NCBI GenBank assembly: GCA_949358305.1
Contig: OX442316.1
Span: forward strand, 10,850,001-10,914,000
Source of the DNA: Strigamia acuminata
Lineage: Eukaryota; Arthropoda; Chilopoda; Geophilomorpha; Linotaeniidae
Direction of reading: 5' to 3'
Length of the DNA: 64,000 nucleotides
Shown: in pieces, positions 47,378-56,886 of the stretch
How positions within the stretch are numbered: the stretch's first letter is position 1
Layout: each line of letters begins with the position of its first letter
Notes under the pieces: model-generated
Database searches by the model: none
Told to the model about the DNA's origin: nothing
Seen by the model: only the letters and a program-made list of their open reading frames with translations
Position numbers and translations under genes: made by a program

Positions 47378-50300
47378 ACTCCTCTCATCCGCGCAGCGCA
47401 ACGCAACAAAGCTGTACAAACCCTCCAGCAGGGAACAACCAAAGGATGCATCGCGAACAAAGCACCCTGTAGCACTGTAGGCGAGCCTTCAACTGGACAC
47501 ACTGCTAAAAGAGCCGCACTACCCTAACCATGACTCCCCGTGAACTATGAACAGAGACCAGATGAACATGTCCACTTCCTAAGAGAGCCTTGATGAATCC
47601 GCGCAGCGCATTGACAAAGCAATATTATAATCCGTTCTCTTTCCTCGGCATAATGACCAATCTGAGCTTCATACCTGGCGTGATTGCCACCTTTCTTTGA
47701 ACCACTTTTGCCCATTGGTCAAATTGATAGCAGAGGGACAGGGTGCCCAAGCCATGCAAGCGCCAATTCATGAAAATCACTCACCAGTTGGCTATAAGGT
47801 ATTTTACTTCTGATATCAGATATCAGGATATCAGAGGTGCGCTGATAGCACCTCTTCAATCATATATGCTTTGTGTAGTGTGTGGTCACTATCTCCGGTG
47901 GGTAGAAAACGGAAGGTGCCTCGTCAGACACCCCCTCCCAGATTAAACCAGTTGCCAACTGAGAAAAAGGATTATTCCTTGCCTTGCCAGTAACTATTCC
48001 TAGCCTTAAATTCGGACTTGGAGTTCCCCCATTCAAGCAGATTCCATTCAATTGCTGTCTGGAAAGAAAGAAAAAATAATTAATAACCAACAAATAAAAC
48101 AATAATTAACACAAATTACCTGATGAATAAACCTGCAACTCGCCACGAACTCCTCATCCGCGCAGCGCAACGCAACAAAGCTGTACAAACCCTCCAGCAG
48201 GGAACAACCAAAGGATGCATCGCGAACAAAGCACCCTGTAGCACTGTAGGCGAGCCTTCAACTGGACACACTGCTAAAAGAGCCGCACTACCCTAACCAT
48301 GACTCCCCGTGAACTATGAACAGAGACCAGATGAACATGTCCACTTCCTAAGAGAGCCTTGATGAATCCGCGCAGCGCATTGACAAAGCAATATTATAAT
48401 CCGTTCTCTTTCCTCGGCATAATGACCAATCTGAGCTTCATACCTGGCGTGATTGCCACCTTTCTTTGAACCACTTTTGCCCATTGGTCAAATTGATAGC
48501 AGAAGGACAGGGTGCCCAAGCCATGCAAGCGCCAATTCATGAAAATCACTCACCAGTTGGCTATAAGGTATTTTACTTCTGATATCAGATATCAGGATAT
48601 CAGAGGTGCGCTGATAGCACCTCTTCAATCATATATGCTTTGTGTAGTGTGTGGTCACTATCTCCGGTGGGTAGAAAACGGAAGGTGCCTCGTCAGACAC
48701 CCCCTCCCAGATTAAACCAGTTGCCAACTGAGAAAAAGGATTATTCCTTGCCTTGCCAGTAACTATTCCTAGCCTTAAATTCGGACTTGGAGTTCCCCCA
48801 TTCAAGCAGATTCCATTCAATTGCTGTCTGGAAAGAAAGAAAAAATAATTAATAACCAACAAATAAAACAATAATTAACACAAATTACCTGATGAATAAA
48901 CCTGCAACTCGCCACGAACTCCTCATCCGCGCAGCGCAACGCAACAAAGCTGTACAAACCCTCCAGCAGGGAACAACCAAAGGATGCATCGCGAACAAAG
49001 CACCCTGTAGCACTGTAGGCGAGCCTTCAACTGGACACACTGCTAAAAGAGCCGCACTACCCTAACCATGACTCCCCGTGAACTATGAACAGAGACCAGA
49101 TGAACATGTCCACTTCCTAAGAGAGCCTTGATGAATCCGCGCAGCGCATTGACAAAGCAATATTATAATCCGTTCTCTTTCCTCGGCATAATGACCAATC
49201 TGAGCTTCATACCTGGCGTGATTGCCACCTTTCTTTGAACCACTTTTGCCCATTGGTCAAATTGATAGCAGAGGGACAGGGTGCCCAAGCCATGCAAGCG
49301 CCAATTCATGAAAATCACTCACCAGTTGGCTATAAGGTATTTTACTTCTGATATCAGATATCAGGATATCAGAGGTGCGCTGATAGCACCTCTTCAATCA
49401 TATATGCTTTGTGTAGTGTGTGGTCACTATCTCCGGTGGGTAGAAAACGGAAGGTGCCTCGTCAGACACCCCCTCCCAGATTAAACCAGTTGCCAACTGA
49501 GAAAAAGGATTATTCCTTGCCTTGCCAGTAACTATTCCTAGCCTTAAATTCGGACTTGGAGTTCCCCCATTCAAGCAGATTCCATTCAATTGCTGTCTGG
49601 AAAGAAAGAAAAAATAATTAATAACCAACAAATAAAACAATAATTAACACAAATTACCTGATGAATAAACCTGCAACTCGCCACGAACTCCTCATCCGCG
49701 CAGCGCAACGCAACAAAGCTGTACAAACCCTCCAGCAGGGAACAACCAAAGGATGCATCGCGAACAAAGCACCCTGTAGCACTGTAGGCGAGCCTTCAAC
49801 TGGACACACTGCTAAAAGAGCCGCACTACCCTAACCATGACTCCCCGTGAACTATGAACAGAGACCAGATGAACATGTCCACTTCCTAAGAGAGCCTTGA
49901 TGAATCCGCGCAGCGCATTGACAAAGCAATATTATAATCCGTTCTCTTTCCTCGGCATAATGACCAATCTGAGCTTCATACCTGGCGTGATTGCCACCTT
50001 TCTTTGAACCACTTTTGCCCATTGGTCAAATTGATAGCAGAAGGACAGGGTGCCCAAGCCATGCAAGCGCCAATTCATGAAAATCACTCACCAGTTGGCT
50101 ATAAGGTATTTTACTTCTGATATCAGATATCAGGATATCAGAGGTGCGCTGATAGCACCTCTTCAATCATATATGCTTTGTGTAGTGTGTGGTCACTATC
50201 TCCGGTGGGTAGAAAACGGAAGGTGCCTCGTCAGACACCCCCTCCCAGATTAAACCAGTTGCCAACTGAGAAAAAGGATTATTCCTTGCCTTGCCAGTAA

Positions 50301-50440
50301 CTATTCCTAGCCTTAAATTCGGACTTGGAGTTCCCCCATTCAAGCAGATTCCATTCAATTGCTGTCTGGAAAGAAAGAAAAAATAATTAATAACCAACAA
50401 ATAAAACAATAATTAACACAAATTACCTGATGAATGAACC
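47378..50440. repeat. 769-bp tandem array, four nearly identical copies in ABAB order
   Basis: Identical blocks recur at exact 769-bp steps: for example, the 67-codon frame at 47743, 48512, 49281 and 50050. The one difference I can use, GCAGAGGGACAGG versus GCAGAAGGACAGG (near 47.73, 48.50, 49.27 and 50.04 kb), alternates G, A, G, A. A dimer of about 1538 bp was therefore duplicated. The first copy differs at its left edge (CTCCTCTCATCC against CTCCTCATCC), and the last departs from the unit after about 50435. Each unit has a short palindromic TGATATCAGATATCAGG block and exon-like segments on the minus strand. The near identity points to recent amplification or gene conversion. Confidence 0.95.
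47785..48273 (-). other. exon pair inside the 769-bp unit (representative copy)
   Basis: Minus-strand splice signals outline two exons: 48273-48120 (acceptor CTCTTTTAG, donor ATCAG|GTAATTTG) and 48058-47785 (acceptor CTTTCTTTCCAG, donor CAACTG|GTGAGTGA), with a 61-bp intron (48119-48059). From the ATG at 48220 a frame crosses the junction and stops at 47860, giving 99 residues with QQLNGICLNGG and TGLIWEGVSDEAPS. The same signals recur at +769 and +1538. The copy whose second exon is 50365-50167 has a different upstream exon that is also open in that frame. I recognise no family. It could be a small tandem gene or a non-coding RNA. Confidence 0.35.
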
Positions 50441-50700
50441 TTCAATTTCAAACATCTCTCGTACGTTTTCTGCCAGCGCCACTCTCAAACAGGGTACAGC
50501 TCATTTTCCATCCTAACTGTATCCACGTCCCGTCTATTTCTTCCGGTTATACACAATCCAACTAAAGTTCGCGAACCACTATTTTCAATGATTCTTGCAG
50601 CGATAAAAATGAATTAATTTTGGGAAGGAAAATGCAATTTTGGAAAGGAAAATGCAGTTACGGGAGGAAAACATGCATTTTTGGGAGAAAAAAAATGCAT
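50441..50700. other. unique spacer between two tandem arrays
   Basis: Includes three short GGGAAGGAAAATGCA-like repeats near 50.62-50.69 kb. On the minus strand, sequence next to 50427 could serve as an alternative first exon for the last 769-bp copy. Nothing else seen. Confidence 0.4.
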
Positions 50701-52075
50701 TATATGTGCTGTACCGGTATAGGAAGTTTTTTGTGTTTACCGCTATTCGAATTTTTCGTATTCGAAATGTTTGTATTCGAAGTTTTTTTTGTATGTACCG
50801 GTTTTTGAAGGTTTTTGCGTGTACCGGTATTCGAAGTTTTTTTGCGTGTACCGATATTCGAAGTTTTTTGTATGTACCGGTATTCGAAGTTTTTTTGCGT
50901 GTACCGATATTCGAAGTTTTTTTGCGTGTACCGGTATTCGAAGTTTTTTTGCGTGTACCGGTCTTCGAAGTTTTTTTTGCGTGTACCGGTATTCGAAGTT
51001 TTTTTGCGTATACCGGTATTCGAAGTTTTTTTTGCGTGTACCGGTATTCGAAGTTTTTTTGCGTGTACCGGTATTCGAAGTTTTTTTGCGTGTACCGGTA
51101 TTCGAAGTTTTTTTGCGTGTACCGGTATTCGAAGTTTTTTTGCGTGTACCGGTATTCGAAGTTTTTTTGCGTATACCGGTATTCGAAGTTTTTTTTGCGT
51201 GTACCGGTATTCGAAGTTTTTTTGCGTGTACCGGTATTCGAAGTTTTTTTGCGTGTACCTGTATTCAAAGTTTTTCTGCGTGTACCGGTATTCGAAGTTT
51301 TTTTGCGTGTACCGGTATTCGAAGTTTATTTTTGCGTGTACCGGTATTCGAAGTTTTTTTGCGTGTACCGATATTCGAAGTTTTTTTGCGTGTACCGGTA
51401 TTCGAAGTTTTTTTGCGTGTACCGGTCTTCGAAGTTTTTTTTGCGTGTACCGGTATTCGAAGTTTTTTTGCGTATACCGGTATTCGAAGTTTTTTTTGCG
51501 TGTACCGGTATTCGAAGTTTTTTTGCGTATACCGGTATTCGAAGTTTTTTTTGCGTGTACCGGTATTCGAAGTTTTTTTGCGTGTACCGGTATTCGAAGT
51601 TTTTTTGCGTGTACCGGTATTCGAAGTTTTTTTGCGTATACCGGTATTCGAAGTTTTTTTGCGTGTACCTGTATTCAAAGTTTTTCTGCGTGTACCGGTA
51701 TTCGAAGTTTTTTTGCGTGTACCGGTATTCGAAGTTTATTTTTGCGTGTACCGGTATTCGAAGTTTTTTTGCGTGTACCGGTATTCGATGTTTTTGTATT
51801 CGAAGTTTTTTGTGTTTACCGCTATTCGAAGTTTTTGTATTCGAAATGTTTGTATTCGAAGTGTTTTGTATGTACCGGTATTCGAAGGTTTTTGCGTGTA
51901 CCGGTGTTCGAAGTTTTTTTGTGTGTACCGGTATTCGAAGTTTTTTTGCGTGTACCGGTATTCGAAGTTTTTTTGCATGTACCGGTATTCGATGTTTTTG
52001 TATTCGAAGTTTTTTATGTTTACCGCTATTCGAAGTTTTTATATTCGAAATGTTTGTATTCTTAGTTTTTGGTAT
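50701..52075. repeat. 27/28-bp minisatellite, about 45 copies
   Basis: Unit: TTCGAAGTTTTTTTGCGTGT followed by ACCGGTA, mostly 27 bp with 28-bp variants. TACCGGTA and TTCGAA inside the unit are palindromes. All three plus-strand frames and parts of the minus strand stay open for 400 or more codons (FEVFLRVPV-, SKFFCVYRY- and RSFFACTGI-type repeats), because a 27-bp unit without stops is open in every frame. There is internal duplication: the variant GTCTTCG recurs at 50961 and 51425, and ACCTGTATTCAAAG near 51.26 and 51.67 kb. The right edge breaks down into shorter GTATTCGAAG units. I do not call a protein. Confidence 0.93.
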
Positions 52076-53894
52076 GTTTCAAAAATATGTTAGGTGTTTT
52101 TAAAGTTTTTGGTGTGTTTAAAAAATATGTTAGGTGTTTTTAAAGTTTTCTATGTTTTTAAAATAAGTTTTCATTCGCGCGTTCTTCTTCACCGGGTTCC
52201 AAACACAAATCGGTATGCAAACGACTGTAATTTCACTGGAAAGAGAAAAAAAATGAAATTAATTTATAATGCAATCTGAATACCATTAAGTGCCCAATTT
52301 TTAAAAAAGAAATTCTTAATAACATAATAAATTTCTTTTCAAATTTTAGTATTCAGTAAGCACATCTTAATTAATGTTTGATTTTAAAACCGAATTTACC
52401 TTCATTTTCTAAGATTTACTTACAAGTTGACGATCAACAGACTCATCCAACCCCAACCCGCCATTTCACCATTTGCAATCAAGATTTGTGGTCGCATGGT
52501 TTTCGTTTGTCCTACAAACTCTTCATCTTACCGACTTTTATCTGGAACTACAATATTTATAATCATTCTTCCAAACTAAACAATTACTTAGCCACGGTAA
52601 TAGAAAACCTTTTAATTAATCGCTACCTGTTCCCCGGAACTAGCTTCGCCTTTTCCAAATAACTAATTGCGATCGAGGCTTATTGTCGAGCGTCGTCTGC
52701 TAATTATTCACTTTTTACAAGTGCATTCCTTTTTTAAAAAAATTAAATCAAATTAAATAATTTAGCACAAAATTATAATTTTGGACATTTGTCCAGTTCT
52801 AAAATTAGCTACCAATGTTGCTGCTGTTGTCCATGTCGTCGTGTCTATAGGTTTATAGCTTCATTGATCCACGATGTAGCTCCAATGATCCATGGTGTAG
52901 CTTCATCCCATTAGCATGCTGTCTGCAAAGAGAAAAAAATAAAACTAACCAACAAAAACTTTATTAATGATAAAAATATTTGACAAAAAAAGTGACTAGC
53001 ACTGAAAAAGTTTTCAAACTCCAATCAACTATTACAATTTAATATTAAACAATTCTGCACTTTTTCGAATCAAGTATGGCTGTGCAGGATTCACCACAAA
53101 ACAAGGAGCATCTCAAATCACTACATTAATTCGTTGCAAGTAGTTTTACTAGTACTATAATAAATTTGTTCAATCAAAATTTTTATTTATAATAAGTGAA
53201 TTGATGTTTATTCCCAGACTTGCAATAGTGAAATTACTTGTGATGATTGTGAATGTCAAAATTAATAAAAGCATTGTAAAACAAAAACTCGGTGAGTTGA
53301 ATCAGTCCACTACTTAATGAATCAGTTTGATTTTACAGTAAAAAAAAAATTAAAAGATATTGCTAAAATTTGAAAACTGTGATAATACGTTACTGTTTTG
53401 AGATTTTTGAAATAAAGTATTTTGTTTTGTCCCAATTTTTTATGCAGGAAACATTTATACTGGCATAAATTGACACACTTGTAAATAGCTCTAGGTGCAG
53501 TAAATATCTTGAATATTTTTGCAAGGTTTAGCAAATACGTGGTTTTCTAGCTACAGGCTGCACAAAAATGAGAATTTTTTTTAACCTTTTTATTATCTAG
53601 AAAACCACACATTTTCAAAACCCTTCTAAAACATTAAAGATTACTGAACCTAGAAGTGTTTAAAAGCGCGTCAACTTATGCAGTAGCAATGTTTATTGCA
53701 TAAAAAACGAGCAATAAATAAAAGACACTTTTTAAAAATAGATTATGCTCATATTAAAATATGAGCACAATGTATACGTAATCTTGCTGTATATACGAAC
53801 CAAACTCCTAAAATCTTAACACAATAACGTGTTTTTTAAAATTTTAATTTGTGTGTGTATATTTTAATACTTTTACTGTAAAATCAAACTGATT
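52076..53894. other. mosaic of diverged repeats, no supported gene
   Basis: Sequence at 52.25-52.36 kb resembles 46.31-46.44 kb (ATGCAATCTGAATACCATTA...). On the minus strand, CTCTTTGCAG|ACAGCATGCTAATGGG near 52.92 kb parallels the second exon of the 769-bp unit. A donor-like CAACTT|GTAAGTAAA lies near 52.42 kb. The stretch 53.19-53.34 kb is an inverted copy of the block seen at 46.0-46.15 and 54.14-54.22 kb. A plus frame at 52378-52662 has no recognised domain. Confidence 0.45.
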
Positions 53895-54139
53895 CATTAG
53901 GCCAGGGGTTGGCAAGTAATTTTAAGTGGGGTCCAGAAAAATTGAAAAATTTTATCAAGGTCCAGAAAAAGACAACAAAATAAAACCCAAAAAACACCAA
54001 AAAAACCCAAAAAACCCAAAAAAAACACCAAAAATCACCAAAAAAATATATAATAAAAAATATCTGGCGGTCCAAGTTTCGACCTTCCGCGGTCCGTACC
54101 CGAACCGCGGTCCGCCAGTTGCCGACCGCTGCATTAGGC
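53895..54139. mobile_element. hAT-type MITE, 229 bp, with 8-bp target duplication
   Basis: The element spans 53903-54131. It begins CAGGGGTTGGCAA and ends TTGCCGACCGCTG, inverted copies of one another with two mismatches, matching the CAGNGGTCGGCAA-like ends of hAT transposons. A perfect 8-bp duplication, CATTAGGC, flanks it (53895-53902 and 54132-54139), the length hAT elements make. The interior is A-rich (AAAACACCAAAAAAACCC) with a GC-rich right side and no transposase, so it is non-autonomous. It interrupts one copy of the local repeat family. Confidence 0.93.
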
Positions 54140-54529
54140 AGTGGATTGATTCAACTCACTGAGTTTCTGTTTTACAAAGCTTTTATTAATTTTGACATTC
54201 ACCGTCATCACAAGTAATTTCAAGTGTGTGGGAGCGGGAATAAAAATTTGGCCTAAAAATAGAAAATCGAGATAATTACTGTAGATGTTTTTTAACTCTA
54301 TCCTTTTGTTTGATGTACACTTCCAGCCAGCTAATTGGTTTGCATACGGTGTTTTTTTTTTGTTCCATTTGCCTTGGTTCACATATTTACAACTTTTCCC
54401 TGGCGTAAATTAATTCCTAATGAAATATTTGCGTTACATCTAGAATGCAATGTGAATGCGGTAGTCACGACGTGTCCAATTTTTTTTATCTTCATTATTT
54501 CCTAATGAATATAGCATTAAGCCAGATAG
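54140..54529. repeat. diverged copy of the local dispersed repeat
   Basis: Continues the repeat interrupted by the hAT MITE; it pairs with 46.03-46.42 kb in direct orientation and with 53.19-53.34 kb in inverted orientation. Shared landmarks are TTTTATTAATTTTGACA, CATCACAAGTAATTT, CTAGAATGCAATGTGAAT and CATTAAGCCAGA. No gene is seen. Confidence 0.7.
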
Positions 54530-54885
54530 GTGAAATAATGTCTTTTTAAATTTTAATATTTTATTTTAATATTTTATTTGAGACGGAATGTTTGGCAAAT
54601 GCATTTGCACTTTAGGCCTAACTGCTGTGATTGAATTCAGCCAGTTTTCACACCACTTTCATTAAAAAATTAAAAATACCCTAAAATATTATTAAATTTG
54701 AAAAATATCTTACCAACATGTAAATTGAACATCAAACTGAATTTCCCACCTCTAAATCATTGCATGGCCCAAGATTCATTTCGAAAAATACCGCCCAACG
54801 ATTACTGCAACTGTAGGCCGTCACACGTCGTTACCTCAGTCAGACATCACCCTCCTCTTCTTCCCAGTTCCCACAATGCAATCTG

Positions 54886-54960
54886 ATTCTTAGTTATCGT
54901 AGCTGTGATTGGCTTAGAACCGAGCCATTTACTGCGCATGTGCGATTAAGATATTTAAAT
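54886..54960. promoter_or_regulatory. promoter-like block, copy 1
   Basis: Contains GTGATTGGCT (a CCAAT box on the minus strand) and ACTGCGCATGTGCG (close to the NRF-1 site GCGCATGCGC). The ETS-like site present in other copies is altered here. It lies upstream, on the minus strand, of the exon-like pieces of its unit. Activity is inferred from sequence alone. Confidence 0.4.
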
Positions 54961-55604
54961 TGATACTTAGCTTGATATTTAGCTTGCTATTATTACACAA
55001 ATATACCGAATGTGCCAATGAAGCCCAAGCCCCACTATACCAATTATTTCATTTCAGCCATTTTTAACAGTCTTAAAAATTTAAAAATTTAATATTTAAT
55101 ATTTAATTTGAGACGGAAGTTTTGGCAAATGCATTTGCACTTTAGGCCTAACTGCCGTGATTGAATTCAGCCAGTTTTCACATCACTTTCATTAAAAAAT
55201 TAAAAATACCCTAAAATATTATTAAATTTGAAAAATATCTTACCAACATGTACAGTATATTGAACATCAGGAATCTTCATTACCTAATAATTGCCTAATA
55301 AATGTGGTGGATGGCTGAGGATGAAACTGCTACAAATAGCAACGAGATGTGTTTTCAGCCTGGTCTGCTTGCTTGTAAAAAATAAAAATAAAAATACCAG
55401 AATTCATTAAATTATTCAGATGTAAAATAAACAATTTTGGAACATTTATAATCTTAAGTATTGTTTAAAATAAGCAAACTGAATTTCCCACCTTGAAATT
55501 ATTGGATGGCCCAAGATTCATTTCAAAAAATGTAGGTCATCCGAGAGGTCATCATCATCACACTACATCACACTCCTCATGTTCCCACAATGCAATCTGA
55601 TTCT

Positions 55605-55690
55605 TACTTCCTGTCGTACTTCTGGTAGCTGTGATTGGCTCAGACCCGAGCCATTTACTGCGCATGTGCGGTGAGGATAGTTAACTTGAT
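55605..55690. promoter_or_regulatory. promoter-like block, copy 2
   Basis: Holds CTTACTTCCTG (ETS-like on the minus strand), TGATTGGCTC (CCAAT reversed) and TACTGCGCATGTGCGG (NRF-1-like), with no TATA box. It is the best-preserved of the blocks in spacing. Confidence 0.45.
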
Positions 55691-56187
55691 ACTTATCTTG
55701 ATATTTAGCTTGCTATTATTACACAAATATACCGAATGTGCCAATGAAGCCCAAGCCCAACTATACCAATTATTTCATTTCAGCCATTTTAACAGTCTTA
55801 AAAATTAAAAATACCGCTGATTCATTAAATCTTTTCTAAAATATTGTTACATTTGAAAAATGTACTTACCAATGTATATTTTGAACATGAAGAAAATTCA
55901 TTTTCCATCTGGATGTGGGGTAACTGTTGAGTTGACTGAGGACTAAATTGCTGATAACGGCGCCTGCTTTCTGTTCAAAATAAAAATAAAAATAAAAATA
56001 TTCAGCTGTAAATAACAGTTTTGGAAAATTTATAAGAGTATAAATACTTCAAAATGAGAAAATTGTATTTCCCACCTCGAAATTATTGGATGGCTGAAGA
56101 TTAATTCCAAATGTACCGACCAATGGTTGCTGCTGTCGTTACCCTCACGTCAGCTGACGTCGCACTCTTCTTCTTCCCACAATCCAA

Positions 56188-56232
56188 TCTGATTCTTACT
56201 TCCGGTAGCTGTGTTTGGCTCAACCACAGTAG
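56188..56232. promoter_or_regulatory. promoter-like block, copy 3
   Basis: CTTACTTCCGGTAGC (a perfect ETS core CCGGAAGT on the minus strand) is followed by a CCAAT-like GTTTGGCTC. The NRF-1-like part is missing. Confidence 0.4.
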
Positions 56233-56240
56233 AAGGAAAT

Positions 56241-56886
56241 CTATTATACTTAAACCGAAGACCTGAATTCAGGTCTGTGCATAAACGCATTCCATAACTT
56301 AAATAGTTGCACCGATCACGATAATCATTTCCGACCGGACTTCTTCTATGGTCTTATGTAACTGCCCTAAAACTCTATTTTCAACGCGACCTCCAGAGCC
56401 CAACCTTACGATTAAACAATCATCAAAAACGAGATAAACTTTTAAAAAAGTATAAATTTATATCAATTGCTTGAATACATAATCAGTTGCGAATACATTC
56501 ATGGAACAACATTAATTTTACAACTCAAATATTGGTAAATCAATGAAATCTGTTTTACATGTCTGAAAACAAAACAAACCCATATATTTCCTGACTTATA
56601 TCACTATTTACACCAATAACTAATAAAGTTAATAAAGTAGGTTATAAATTCAATTGTAGACCAACACTGAAGTTCCAGTCAGAACCAATGCCGACATATG
56701 CAAATCGCATTATAAAATATGGCTAGAAAATACAGCAACTGTATTACAAGAATAAATTTGTACTCGTACTTTACACGTGAATAATGGAATGAAGCGTTAT
56801 AATCACGGGGTTAGTGTTTAGTTTTTATGTTGAAAAATAAATGAAAATTTTCAAAATTAAACATAAGAAACTCATTATTTTCAATA
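56241..56886. other. 3' flank of the NNT gene
   Basis: About 650 AT-rich bases next to the NNT stop codon, probably including its 3' untranslated region. No other gene is seen. Confidence 0.5.

Larger units (their letters stand above)
54530..56240. repeat. diverged tandem transcription-unit-like repeats (three copies)
   Basis: Blocks recur at about 54.57-54.72 and 55.09-55.25 kb (GAGACGGAA, GGCAAATGCATTTGCACTTT, ATCTTACCAACATGTA), and at about 54.76, 55.51 and 56.09 kb (CCCACCT... GGATGGC). On the minus strand each unit shows donors (AG|GTGGGAAA near 54.75, 55.49 and 56.08 kb; TTG|GTAAGATA or GTAAGTAC near 54.71, 55.25 and 55.87 kb) and acceptors (TTTACAAG near 55.38, GAACAG near 55.98 kb). 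Reading frames are only short, so a multi-exon non-coding RNA or decayed gene repeated in tandem fits best. Confidence 0.6.

Noticed and set aside
46900-47472. 190-codon plus-strand frame with a FLFFIHFLL repeat
   Set aside because: The repeated part is the 27-bp T-rich tandem repeat, and the rest has no recognisable domain.
50640-52103. Three long overlapping plus-strand frames (487, 440 and 416 codons)
   Set aside because: All arise from one 27-bp minisatellite unit without stops. Every frame is equally open, and there is no splice or start context.
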